A DNA stretch of 64,000 nt from Gardnerella greenwoodii 00703Dmash (lineage in GTDB: Bacteria; Actinomycetota; Actinomycetes; Actinomycetales; Bifidobacteriaceae). How positions within the stretch are numbered: position 1 is the stretch's first letter; each line of letters begins with the position of its first letter. Of this stretch, positions 16,638-25,155 are shown in pieces. The DNA lies in the NCBI RefSeq assembly GCF_000263635.1, contig NZ_ADEV01000009.1, forward strand, positions 310,001 through 374,000, given 5' to 3'. The translations under genes and the position numbers were made by a program. The notes beneath the pieces were generated by a model. It was not told the DNA's origin, made no database searches, and saw only the letters and a program-made list of their open reading frames with translations.

Positions 16638-18011
16638 TTATCCAACGCGCATAATCCGCGGCACACCAGCCTCAACAAGCTTCCGCTCAAGATTCTTAAC
16701 GCCAACAACATCCGCAAAATTAAAGCGCACAATCTTACTCACGCCGCACTCCCTAAAAAGCACAGACTCACGCTCCGCCTGCCTATCAATATTGCGATTA
16801 ATAGCGGCCTGATTGTAGGAATTACGCAACATTTGAGTATCAGACGAAGAATTAAAGTTGATGTTCGCATGCGTAGAATTAGTCGAATCAACAAAATACT
16901 TGTCATACCCATCAAGCTCACCAACAATCAGGCCACCGCCCGAAACCCGCCACAAAAAATCACACCTATACTTAACCCTAGAATTCGGCACAACAAACTC
17001 ATGCTGCAACTCAGGCATCATAAACCCAAGATCAATCATCGTGCCGCGCGCAAAAGACTCGCCGCCATTCTCGCTTAAACCATTCTTAAAAAAGCAAAGG
17101 CGGCGCAGCCTAAGAAGCGAATATTCCTCACTCCCAGATTTTCCGAACCCGCCGCCAGCAAATGCATTCGCAAACGACTCCGCAGAATTAGCAGTAACTA
17201 CACTCTTCTCACGAGTACGCAAATCTTCATATTCTTCATTGAATGAATCGTACTCATCATAAACGTCTTCCACGTATTTAAGCTCATTAACGCAACCATT
17301 TCTACGTCCGCCAGCAGAAGTCCCGTATCTTCTACCGCAAATCTCAAGAACCTTGTTAAAGTTCACGTTATCACGCGCAGCAGAATCAAAAATCGGCAGC
17401 GCTGTCCTAAAATTCACAGTATTCGCAACATCAAAAAGCATCGTGCTCTTGTCAACAATATGACTTCTAATCTCATAACTTACCCTGTCACTTGAATGCG
17501 GAAGCGTAACGAGACGTCTACCATGATTTCGACTCGGCTGCACAATGCGCACGTCATCACTTGTACCATCCTGCTCTTTGCATGTTCGCATAATCCTATG
17601 CAAATACGGATTATCGTTAGCAGACTTGTGCACAGAACTACGAATATAAATCTTCGTTGAACTTACAGAAGAACTGAAGTTGCGCTGAATATTATCACTG
17701 CCATCTTCTACATAATCATAATTTTCCACAATATCATAGCCAAGTAGCGCAGCAGCAGTAGTACCAGTGAACTTCCATTCTGGATAAATCTCCATTAAAG
17801 AAATAGCTATGTGACGCATTTTTTCAGACGGATATAGCCTCTTCCAGTACTCAGTTCGCGAGTAAAGATTGCGAAAAGTGCGCACAAAAGTGCCTTTTTT
17901 CACGCACCTATACGCATACTGCTTTTGCGCACTAGTAATTGGTCGTATGCAGTGATGATTACTTTCTGCATTTTCAATCATGCGTATTATTTCGTTACTG
18001 GTATTGCTCAT
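16638..18011 (-). CDS. Putative AbiEi-like/DUF559-type nuclease-domain protein
   Basis: The 457-residue protein has an N-terminal region (about 20-85) with an AbiEi-antitoxin-like look: ITSAQ..., RCVKKGTFVRTFRNLYSRTEYW, then a helical WKFTGTTAAALLGYD segment. The middle is low in recognisable motifs and rich in Asn, Ser and Gly. The C-terminal 110 residues resemble a Vsr/DUF559 PD-(D/E)xK fold: RCDFLWR (Asp351), IVGELDGYDKY (Glu365, Asp367), then DRQAERESVLFRECGVSKIVRF. This combination is common in actinobacteria, often as several paralogues per genome. Role unknown; defence or regulation are possibilities. It lies alone between arrays 2 and 3 in the accessory island. The ATG at 18011 is the only good start. 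Confidence 0.55.
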   Translation of the reverse strand: MSNTSNEIIRMIENAESNHHCIRPITSAQKQYAYRCVKKGTFVRTFRNLYSRTEYWKRLYPSEKMRHIAISLMEIYPEWKFTGTTAAALLGYDIVENYDYVEDGSDNIQRNFSSSVSSTKIYIRSSVHKSANDNPYLHRIMRTCKEQDGTSDDVRIVQPSRNHGRRLVTLPHSSDRVSYEIRSHIVDKSTMLFDVANTVNFRTALPIFDSAARDNVNFNKVLEICGRRYGTSAGGRRNGCVNELKYVEDVYDEYDSFNEEYEDLRTREKSVVTANSAESFANAFAGGGFGKSGSEEYSLLRLRRLCFFKNGLSENGGESFARGTMIDLGFMMPELQHEFVVPNSRVKYRCDFLWRVSGGGLIVGELDGYDKYFVDSTNSTHANINFNSSSDTQMLRNSYNQAAINRNIDRQAERESVLFRECGVSKIVRFNFADVVGVKNLERKLVEAGVPRIMRVG

Positions 18012-18092
18012 ACAATTTATTATTCAAAGATACAATATTTGCGCAATAAATTTTGAGCGTTGTGGATAAAAGGTATTACAGGAAGATAGTGA

Positions 18093-18339
18093 GCGTTACT
18101 AACTCAGTCAACGAACTGAGAAAATAACAGTAATAGGCACAACACTGTTAAAAACTCAGTCAACCAACTGAGAAAATAACGGTAATAAGCACAACACCGT
18201 TAAAAACTAAGTCAAGTATCTGAGAAAATAACGGTAATAAGCAAAACACCGTTACTAACTCAGTCAACCAACTGAGAAAATAACAGTAATAAGCACAACA
18301 CTGTTAAAAACTCAGCTAACAAACTGAGAAAATAACGGT
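18093..18339. repeat. Palindromic repeat array 3 (52-bp period, five units)
   Basis: This is the longest array. Four spacer pairs are all self-matched: AACAGT/ACTGTT, AACGGT/ACCGTT, AACGGT/ACCGTT, AACAGT/ACTGTT. CTCAG/CTGAG arms flank a TCAACCAA-type loop. The array ends two bases before the stop codon of the intact acetyltransferase gene, exactly as arrays 1 and 2 end before the orphan copies. Confidence 0.9.
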
Positions 18340-18341
18340 GA

Positions 18342-18902
18342 TTACCTGCCAGAAAGAGTTTGCCAGCGAGATTTGGTTAAAACGCTGCGATGGCGCACGC
18401 GAGTTTCGTGCATAAGTGGCACGTCAACGGAAGAATCCACGCAATATGCTTCAAAACCACACTTTTCCTGAACTCGTTTCGACTTATTGTTGCCATCGTA
18501 ATATCCGCACCAAATAGTCGTCATGTTAAGCCCGTCAAAACCGTACTGAATCAAAGCTTTCGCCGCCTCCGGAATATAACCGTTACCCCAAAAAGGCTTA
18601 CCAACCCAATATCCAAGCTCACACTCATCATCTCTAGAAGTCATATCCGTATGACCGTTAAGCTTTAGCTCAATACATCCAATCGCCTTGTTACTCGACT
18701 TTAAGCACACAGCATAACATTCTTTTGCATTAAGAAAAACATTCTTAATAATAGATTTGCTATCCTCAATACTTTTGTGAACAGGCCATCCTGCAATAGG
18801 ACCCACATCTGGATCCGTGGCATACTTAAACAAATCTTCAGCGTCATCTTGAGTCCAAGAGCGCAAAATTAATCTTTCCGTTTCGATTATCTGCTTACTC
18901 AT
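18342..18902 (-). CDS. GNAT-family N-acetyltransferase (RimJ/RimL type)
   Basis: The 186-residue product opens with ETERLILRSWTQDDAEDLF, typical of RimJ/RimL-like acetyltransferases. It contains the acetyl-CoA motif A region ELGYWVGKPFWGNGYIPEA (about 92-110) and a motif B segment NNKSKRVQEKCGFE. The substrate cannot be told; such proteins acetylate protein N-termini, aminoglycosides or small amines. The gene follows the HAD phosphatase by only six bases and is probably co-transcribed with it. Its last 21 codons exist as two orphan copies at 14133 and 16397, so its 3' end takes part in local duplication. Confidence 0.85.
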   Translation of the reverse strand: MSKQIIETERLILRSWTQDDAEDLFKYATDPDVGPIAGWPVHKSIEDSKSIIKNVFLNAKECYAVCLKSSNKAIGCIELKLNGHTDMTSRDDECELGYWVGKPFWGNGYIPEAAKALIQYGFDGLNMTTIWCGYYDGNNKSKRVQEKCGFEAYCVDSSVDVPLMHETRVRHRSVLTKSRWQTLSGR

Positions 18903-18908
18903 TTTTAC

Positions 18909-19745
18909 TCACAATCTTGTAAAAAGGTTCGAATTAAGCCATTGAGCAACGCCGTCGTCGTTGTTGGAAGCGCAAACTTCGTCCGCAATCGCAAGCAAGC
19001 GCTGGTTACTATTCGCCACAGCCACGCCGTAACCGCCTGCACGGAACATATCGATATCAATAACATCATCGCCAAAAACAACTGTGCGGCTCGTCTTTAC
19101 GCCCAAACGATCGCAAATAACGTTCAGCGCGTGCCCCTTGTTCGCAAGAGGATTCGTGAGCATCCACAACACGTCTTCGCTAATATGCAGCGAAAAATCG
19201 CTCGGAAGAATACGCTGAAGCTGCTCCTTCTCGCAATCTCGCGGCACAATAATAATTTTGTCTGCAATTCCGCGCGGAACGTTAGAAAAGTCGGTAATAA
19301 CAAAATCTTGCTTACTCCAAAGCATGCGAACGTCAAAATTCGTGTAACGAACGTCGTTCATCACAATACCAAGACGGAGCGTAGGGATTTTATCAAGCAA
19401 TCGCAAGCACACATCACTCGCAAGCTTAGAATCAAAGCCAAAACGCGTAAGAGTATCAATACTTCGCTGCGAAGTAAGCTCAGAAACAGTGCTGTGAACG
19501 CAATCAAAATCAATAAGCGCACCGTTTAGATACGCGCAAACTTGAGCTTTTAAATCGTGAACAAAATCAAAAGCACTTCCAACAGGACGAGCCGTAATAA
19601 TAGCAAGCGGAATACCAGATTCGTGCAAACGCTCAGCAGCTTGCATAGTTTCGCGGCTTAAAAAGCGGCATTCAAAAGTATCGGAATCGTGAAGCATAGT
19701 GCCGTCAAGATCAGCAATTACTAAAGAAGGAGAAAAACGAAGCAT
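18909..19745 (-). CDS. HAD-superfamily hydrolase (Cof type)
   Basis: The 278-residue protein has the four HAD motifs of Cof-like sugar-phosphate or nucleotide phosphatases. They are IADLDGTMLHD near residue 9-19, IITARP near 55, a Lys in the NKGHAL segment near 205, and FGDDVIDIDMF near 222. The large C2-type cap in the middle fits the Cof subfamily. Substrate specificity cannot be read from sequence. It lies upstream of the acetyltransferase with a six-base gap. Confidence 0.85.
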   Translation of the reverse strand: MLRFSPSLVIADLDGTMLHDSDTFECRFLSRETMQAAERLHESGIPLAIITARPVGSAFDFVHDLKAQVCAYLNGALIDFDCVHSTVSELTSQRSIDTLTRFGFDSKLASDVCLRLLDKIPTLRLGIVMNDVRYTNFDVRMLWSKQDFVITDFSNVPRGIADKIIIVPRDCEKEQLQRILPSDFSLHISEDVLWMLTNPLANKGHALNVICDRLGVKTSRTVVFGDDVIDIDMFRAGGYGVAVANSNQRLLAIADEVCASNNDDGVAQWLNSNLFTRL

Positions 19746-19765
19746 TGTAAGAACCTAAATGAATA

Positions 19766-19858
19766 AACCTAAATAAACGAGACTAAACAAGCGAGACTAA
19801 ACAAGCGAGACTAAACAAATAAACTAATCTAAATAAACGAATCTAAATAAACAAAAAG
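19766..19858. repeat. 14-bp tandem repeat upstream of the HAD gene
   Basis: Degenerate copies of AACAAGCGAGACTA, then GAATCTAAATAAAC, fill the gap between the HAD gene start and the secG stop. Confidence 0.7.
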
Positions 19859-19898
19859 CGCACAATCTGCTGACCATGCGCTTTTTAAAGAATAATAC

Positions 19899-20147
19899 TT
19901 AAATTAGCGAGAACTTAGTCATTAAGTTCAAAGCTATAATCACAGCAACCCAAATCAGTGCAATAATAACGGTCCAACGGTTCAAATTCTTTTCTGCAAC
20001 ACCAGAGCTACCGGCGTTCTTCGTTAAACCGCCGCCGAACATGTCGGAAAGGCCGCCGCCCTTGCCCTTGTGCATCAAAATTAACAGAGTGAGCAAAATG
20101 CTAGTAAGCACAAGCACTACCTGCAAAACGATTTTCAGAGCGGACAC
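19899..20147 (-). CDS. secG: Preprotein translocase subunit SecG
   Basis: The 82-residue inner-membrane protein of the SecYEG channel has two hydrophobic helices (about 5-25 and 58-78). They flank the conserved cytoplasmic loop MHKGKGGGLSDMFGG, which is diagnostic of SecG. The start is a GTG at 20147 with AGGAGG upstream. It follows tpiA closely, matching the pgk-tpiA-secG order common in actinobacteria. Confidence 0.94.
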   Translation of the reverse strand: MSALKIVLQVVLVLTSILLTLLILMHKGKGGGLSDMFGGGLTKNAGSSGVAEKNLNRWTVIIALIWVAVIIALNLMTKFSLI

Positions 20148-20199
20148 AAGTAACCTCCTGTCTTAGAGTACTCGACTAATCTTAATAAGAACCGTTGAC

Positions 20200-20997
20200 C
20201 TATAGACGCGATTGAGCTGCGGTGAGTCGCACAATATTCGACAACTCCTCTGCATCCAAAGAAGCTCCGCCAACCAAAAAGCCATCAACATCAGGCTCAG
20301 CAATAAGACTTGCAGCGTTGGAAGAAGTCACAGATCCGCCGTAAAGAATACGAACAGTATCCGCCACATCACTTCCAAAAGTCGCGCGCAAATCTTCGCG
20401 AATAGCAGACGCCGCTTCCTGAGCCGACTGAGCAGTAGCAACCATGCCTGTTCCAATTGCCCAAACAGGTTCATAAGCAATAATCAAGCGCTTAGCCTGC
20501 TTTGCGTCCAAATCGCGAGTTACGTCATGAACCTGACCAACAGCAAAATCAAGCTCAATCCCCTGCTTGCGTTCCTCAAAACTTTCACCAACGCACAAAA
20601 TTGGAGTCATTCCAGCTGCAAGAACCGCACGTACCTGGTCTACAATATTCGCATCGTCTTCCGGATGATACTTTCGGCGCTCAGAATGCCCAACAATAAC
20701 CATTGAGCATCCAAGACTTGCAAGCATATCTGCAGAAACATCGCCTGTAAAAGCGCCTTGAGCAGTAACGGAAACTGCTTGCGCTCCGTACAATATTGGT
20801 AGACGATCAGACTCAACAAGAACCTGCACGCTTCGTATAGAAGTAAAAGAAGGCATAAGAGCCACTTCGCAATCGCGGCAGTCGTAGTGCACGTCACGCA
20901 AGAGCCACGCAAATTTTTGTATAAAATGCGTTGCTTCGCGGTGATTGAAATTCATTTTCCAATTACCTGCGACTAGCGGCTTTCTTTTAGCAACCAT
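20200..20997 (-). CDS. tpiA: Triosephosphate isomerase
   Basis: The roughly 265-residue TIM-barrel enzyme interconverts dihydroxyacetone phosphate and glyceraldehyde-3-phosphate. Motifs are AGNWKMNF (catalytic Lys near 14), VIVGHSERR (catalytic His) and AYEPVWAIGTG (catalytic Glu), with the phosphate-binding LYGGSV late in the chain. A GTG two codons earlier (21003) is possible. The ATG at 20997 is better placed, with AAGG about seven bases upstream. It lies between pgk and secG in the same direction. Confidence 0.97.
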   Translation of the reverse strand: MVAKRKPLVAGNWKMNFNHREATHFIQKFAWLLRDVHYDCRDCEVALMPSFTSIRSVQVLVESDRLPILYGAQAVSVTAQGAFTGDVSADMLASLGCSMVIVGHSERRKYHPEDDANIVDQVRAVLAAGMTPILCVGESFEERKQGIELDFAVGQVHDVTRDLDAKQAKRLIIAYEPVWAIGTGMVATAQSAQEAASAIREDLRATFGSDVADTVRILYGGSVTSSNAASLIAEPDVDGFLVGGASLDAEELSNIVRLTAAQSRL

Positions 20998-21201
20998 AAT
21001 CACCCTTAAAAGTTGAGGATTGAAGATTAATAGTATTACACAAGATTTTACGCGAAATATTACGCAAGATTTTTAAGCTAATTAGTATTATGCCGACTCC
21101 GATTTACAAAAGATTCATAAAATCGAAAGCCGGCATAATCTAAAATATTTAGTTTACTTATGACTTGCGTAAAATTTATTTACGACTTGCGTAAGGCTTA
21201 T

Positions 21202-22407
21202 TTACTCAAGCACGCTCAAGCCTGGAAGAGTCTTGCCTTCCAAGAACTCGAGGGAAGCGCCACCACCAGTGGAGATGTGCGAGAAGCCATCTTCCGCAAA
21301 GCCAAGATTACGCACTGCGGAAGCAGAATCGCCGCCGCCAACAATGGTGAAAGTACCGTTCTTAGTTGCGTCAACCAAGCCCTGAGCTACAGCACGAGTG
21401 CCAGCAGCAAACTCTGGAACTTCAAACACGCCCATTGGACCATTCCACACAACAGTCTTGGAATCAACAATCTTGCTGTGGAAAAGCTTCTGAGAGTCAG
21501 GGCCAATATCCAAGCCCATCTTGTCTGCTGGAATAGCGTCAGCTGGAACAACTTCTGGAGCAACAGGAGTGTCCCCTGCTGGGAAGCCAGCGTTCACAAC
21601 AATATCGGTTGGGAGCACAAGCTCAACGCCGTTCTTCTTAGCGGTTTCAATGTAGCCCTTAACCTTTTCGAGCTGATCTTCCTCAAGCAAGGAAGTACCA
21701 ACTTCGTGGCCCAAAGCCTTGAGGAAGGTGAACACCATGCCGCCACCAATAACAAGACGATCAGCCTTAGAAAGCAAGTTTTCAATAACGCCGAGCTTGT
21801 CGGAAACCTTGGAGCCGCCGAGAACAACGGTCAAAGGACGCTCTGGATTTTCGGTTGCGCGAGAAAGTGCCTTAACTTCCTTTTCAACAAGCAAGCCTGC
21901 AGCTGCTGGAAGATCGGCAGCAACATCGTAGTTAGAGCCCTGAGCGCGGTGAACAACACCGAAGCCGTCGGAAACGAATACTTCACCAAGAGACGCAATC
22001 TTCTTAGCGTAAGCTGCGCGCTCGGAAGCATCCTTGCTGGTTTCTTCTGCGTTAAAGCGCACGTTTTCAAGCAAAACAACGTCACCGTTGTTCATTGCGG
22101 CAACCTTAGCTTGTGCATCCTCACCGTAGGTGTCTGCAGCCAAAGCAACTTTCACGCCGAGAAGCTCACCTAAACGAGCTGCAACTGGAGCCAAAGAAAG
22201 CTCTGGAACAACCTGACCCTTTGGACGACCAAGGTGAGCCATCAAAATCACCTTCGCACCCTGCTCGCGCAAAGCCTTAATTGTTGGCAAAGCAGCACGA
22301 ATACGACCATCATCGGTAATCGTAGTACCCTTGAGAGGAACGTTAAAATCTGCGCGAACCAAAACGCGCTTGCCGCTCAAATCTCCCAAATCTTTCAGTG
22401 TCTTCAT
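21202..22407 (-). CDS. pgk: Phosphoglycerate kinase
   Basis: The 401-residue glycolytic kinase makes ATP from 1,3-bisphosphoglycerate. The N-domain has [11 protein letters not shown] and HLGRPKG. The hinge and C-domain have [17 protein letters not shown] and [11 protein letters not shown], and the nucleotide loop GGGDSASAV lies near the end. An upstream in-frame start (22458) would add 17 residues, but GGAAAGGA precedes the ATG at 22407, which gives the standard start MKTLKDL. Two direct copies of a 22-bp unit containing TTACGCAAGTC follow the stop. Confidence 0.97.
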   Translation of the reverse strand: MKTLKDLGDLSGKRVLVRADFNVPLKGTTITDDGRIRAALPTIKALREQGAKVILMAHLGRPKGQVVPELSLAPVAARLGELLGVKVALAADTYGEDAQAKVAAMNNGDVVLLENVRFNAEETSKDASERAAYAKKIASLGEVFVSDGFGVVHRAQGSNYDVAADLPAAAGLLVEKEVKALSRATENPERPLTVVLGGSKVSDKLGVIENLLSKADRLVIGGGMVFTFLKALGHEVGTSLLEEDQLEKVKGYIETAKKNGVELVLPTDIVVNAGFPAGDTPVAPEVVPADAIPADKMGLDIGPDSQKLFHSKIVDSKTVVWNGPMGVFEVPEFAAGTRAVAQGLVDATKNGTFTIVGGGDSASAVRNLGFAEDGFSHISTGGGASLEFLEGKTLPGLSVLE

Positions 22408-22992
22408 TGGTATCCTTTCCAGATCTATTGGCTTACCATACTGGCTTAATGCGTTCAAAAAGACTTAAAATCAGCCTAAACATTAACTCAATGCCGTGTG
22501 CAATTATACCGCAAGTCTTCAACAATCCCCTATGAGCCACGCAGCTTTGCATCAATGCTTCTGAGAGCATTTATTCCTATTGATTAGCGGCACTAGCATT
22601 ATTGCTGCCGCACACGCCACGCCAAGAATAATTTCCCAACCTCAAAACCACCCGCAGCTTAATTTCGCTACTCTAGTTGCACTTAGTAAACCATGCACTT
22701 TGCGTAACTTTCTGCACGAGTCTATGAGTTTTGTGTTGCGGTTTAGTGTGTTGAGAGGCTGGAAAAATTGTGTTCAGTGCTAAAAGAGGACTGAGAAGCT
22801 ACATTCTTGAAGAAAGGCGAACACACTAAACTCTTTTGGCAGCCAGAGCGCCCGAAGGACGGGACGCACGCAAACACAAATTTTCTAGTCTCGTCAAAGC
22901 AAAAGAACAAGAACGTCAGTCAAAACTCATAGACGTAACTCAAGAACATCACAAGCAAAACAGTTACGCACACAGACCAAGCAAAATCAAAA
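22408..22992. other. Long pgk-whiA intergenic region
   Basis: No convincing gene is seen in about 585 bases. On the minus strand a TATAAT (22503-22508) lies about 100 bases before pgk and may be its -10, but no good -35 accompanies it. A perfect 12-bp inverted repeat, GTTTAGTGTGTT (22741-22752) and AACACACTAAAC (22820-22831), encloses 67 bases. This could be the closing stem of an RNA, but it resembles no RNA family I can recognise. Short open stretches here lack homology signals. Confidence 0.5.
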
Positions 22993-23940
22993 TTAAAGCT
23001 GCTGCATGCGCGACTTCTCAACCTTCGCCGAAAGCTGCAAAAGTCTACGAATTCGTCCTGCAATAGCATCCTTCGTAATTGGAGGATCAGCTAAATGACC
23101 AAGCTCTTCCAAGCTTGCGTCACTGTGCTCCAAGCGAAGCTTTCCAGCCATCAGCAGATTATCTGGAATATCGTCGCCCAAAATGTCGAATGCGTGACGA
23201 ACTTTTTCGCAAGCTTCGGCAGCAGCTTTTGCGCTACGTCGCATATTTGCATCGTCAAAGTTTGCAAGACGATTAGCTTTTCCGCGGGCTTCACCGTCTG
23301 AGCGCTTGCCTGTCCATTCGCGAGCAGAGCGAGGAGCTCCGATTAAGTTAAGCATTCGTTCGATTGCGTCGGAATCGCGCAATGTTACGCGCTCGGAACT
23401 GCGCACTTGGCGAGCTTTAGCCGTAATACCTAAGCGAGCTGCCATAGTTTGCAAAGCGTTTGCAGCTTCGTGAGTTGGGCACACGACTTCCAAGTAGCTT
23501 GCTTTGCCAGGATCGGAAATTGCGCCGTGAGCTAGGAATGCACCACGCCATGCTGCCTTAATTTGAGCGATACTTCCGCCGATAATTTCTGGGGCCAGGC
23601 CTGCAACAATGCGCATGCGACGGTCAAGTAAACCAGATTGTAGTGCTAATGCTGCAGCACCGTGATCAACAACTACGTCGTAACGAAGAACAGTACCAGT
23701 TGGAGTCTGACGCGAAACCTGCGAAATGGTCGCCTCGCGCTGGAAGTGCGTCTTTAAGACCTCTACAAGCCACTGTGCGGAACGCTGAGAGTCAAACTGA
23801 GCGCGAATCACAGCTTGGTTATTTACTGGCCTTAAACCGCCAGCAAAGCGCATCATAGCTGCCGCTTGAGCCATAATGACCGTCGGGAGCTCATTGTTGT
23901 TGGAAACGAGTTCATTTTTGACGTCGTCAAGAAGAGCCAA
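22993..23940 (-). CDS. whiA: DNA-binding protein WhiA
   Basis: The 315-residue actinobacterial regulator is known in Streptomyces for sporulation-linked division control and is conserved in non-sporulating relatives. The N-terminal two-thirds is the LAGLIDADG-homing-endonuclease-like fold, and the C-terminus carries the HTH segment [29 protein letters not shown]. The start is TTG at 23940 with a strong AGGAGG seven bases upstream. It sits between rapZ and pgk, its usual neighbours. Confidence 0.95.
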   Translation of the reverse strand: MALLDDVKNELVSNNNELPTVIMAQAAAMMRFAGGLRPVNNQAVIRAQFDSQRSAQWLVEVLKTHFQREATISQVSRQTPTGTVLRYDVVVDHGAAALALQSGLLDRRMRIVAGLAPEIIGGSIAQIKAAWRGAFLAHGAISDPGKASYLEVVCPTHEAANALQTMAARLGITAKARQVRSSERVTLRDSDAIERMLNLIGAPRSAREWTGKRSDGEARGKANRLANFDDANMRRSAKAAAEACEKVRHAFDILGDDIPDNLLMAGKLRLEHSDASLEELGHLADPPITKDAIAGRIRRLLQLSAKVEKSRMQQL

Positions 23941-24144
23941 GGGACAACCTCCTACTTTTGTTCTTCTTAAAATATGCGTGCTGTTGGATACTCACATGAT
24001 GCGTTTGAACACGACATGCCCGGCTTTCTGTGATACAGAATACGTTGGACATTTTAGCGTTATTTGCACACGTTTGCATATACTTTTAGCACAAAATTTT
24101 TGCGTTTACTAAATTACTTGTTTTATTACTTGCTTTATTACCTA

Positions 24145-25155
24145 CTACCTGCGCTGCAATTCGCGTGCAGATACCGTAACCTGCAAACCGTGCAATCGCA
24201 AGCGTCTTGCAAGCTCAATGCTTGTAGCAACTGAGCGATGCTGTCCGCCTGTGCAGCCTACTGCAATCGTAACGTAATGCTTATCTTCTTTAGCAAAACC
24301 GTCGATAGCAGTAAGCAGCGCCTTTTCGTAAGAGTCCAAAAAAGCGACTGCTGCAGGATTAGAAAGCACGTAATCGCTTACAGCTTTGTCTTTTCCGGTT
24401 AAATCACGAAGAGCCGGAACCCAGAATGGGTTAGGCAAAAATCGCATATCAACCACAAAATCAGCGTCCATTGGAATGCCGTACTTAAAGCCAAAGCTGA
24501 AAATATGCACGGCCACTGTGGAAGATCCTTTGCCAAGTAGACCTTCGTAAAGTTTGGTTGAAAGTTGGTGAATACTAAGAGTTGAAGTATCGATAATAAT
24601 ATCCGCGCAATCTTTCAAATGGCTGAGCAACTCTCGCTCTTCTAAAATGCCATCAATAAGCCTTCCTCCGCGCTGCAAAGGATGAGGCCTTCTAACGGAC
24701 TCGTAGCGTTTAATAAGCACGGAATCTGAAGCATCTAAGAACAAGATTCGCGTTTTTACACCAAGTTCGTCAATATGTGCGAGCACAGCGAATAAGTCAT
24801 CGAAGTATCCTCGCGAGCGCACATCAATAACTGCAGCAAGCTTATGCACTTTTGAGCCGGATGACGTCATCATATCTACCAGCGGTATAAGCAGTTTTGG
24901 AGGAAGATTGTCGATAACGTACCAACCCATATCTTCCAAAGCGTTAGCAGCGTGCGAGCGCCCGGCTCCGCTCATGCCGGTAATCAGCATAACTTCAAAA
25001 CCGTCTGCTAATTGCATGTTGATTGCGCCGTGAGCATTTGCGTCTAATTCTTGATTCGCGCTATTTTGCGAGCTATTTTGCGCACAATCTTGCGAGATAT
25101 TTTGCGCACTATTTTGCATATCGCTTTTCGCATCAGCTTGATTTTCGGCGCTCAT
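24145..25155 (-). CDS. rapZ: RNase adapter protein RapZ / nucleotide-binding protein
   Basis: The roughly 336-residue P-loop protein has MLITGMSGAGRSHAANALED, with the Arg in place of the usual Walker Lys that actinobacterial members often show. It also has YVIDNLPPKLL and the C-terminal signature VGCTGGQHRSVA. In E. coli RapZ guides RNase E to GlmZ; its role in actinobacteria is not established. The first 45 or so residues are a low-complexity Ala/Ser/Gln/Asn tail encoded by five 12-bp repeats (25057-25116). The ATG at 25155 overlaps the aroE stop as ATGA, with GGAGG inside the aroE end, so translation is coupled. whiA follows. Confidence 0.92.
   Translation of the reverse strand: MSAENQADAKSDMQNSAQNISQDCAQNSSQNSANQELDANAHGAINMQLADGFEVMLITGMSGAGRSHAANALEDMGWYVIDNLPPKLLIPLVDMMTSSGSKVHKLAAVIDVRSRGYFDDLFAVLAHIDELGVKTRILFLDASDSVLIKRYESVRRPHPLQRGGRLIDGILEERELLSHLKDCADIIIDTSTLSIHQLSTKLYEGLLGKGSSTVAVHIFSFGFKYGIPMDADFVVDMRFLPNPFWVPALRDLTGKDKAVSDYVLSNPAAVAFLDSYEKALLTAIDGFAKEDKHYVTIAVGCTGGQHRSVATSIELARRLRLHGLQVTVSARELQRR
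25057..25116. repeat. 12-bp in-frame tandem repeat in rapZ
   Basis: Five copies of a CGCGCTATTTTG-like unit encode the Ala-Gln-Asn-Ser-type tail. Copy-number change keeps the frame and alters only tail length. Confidence 0.8.

Noticed and set aside
13988-18339. CRISPR array
   Set aside because: The repeats are palindromic units repeated as a whole with a constant 'spacer' and no cas genes nearby, so they are not CRISPR.
22836-23066. Small basic protein on the plus strand between pgk and whiA
   Set aside because: It overlaps the whiA 3' end in antisense, lacks a ribosome site and has no recognisable motif.
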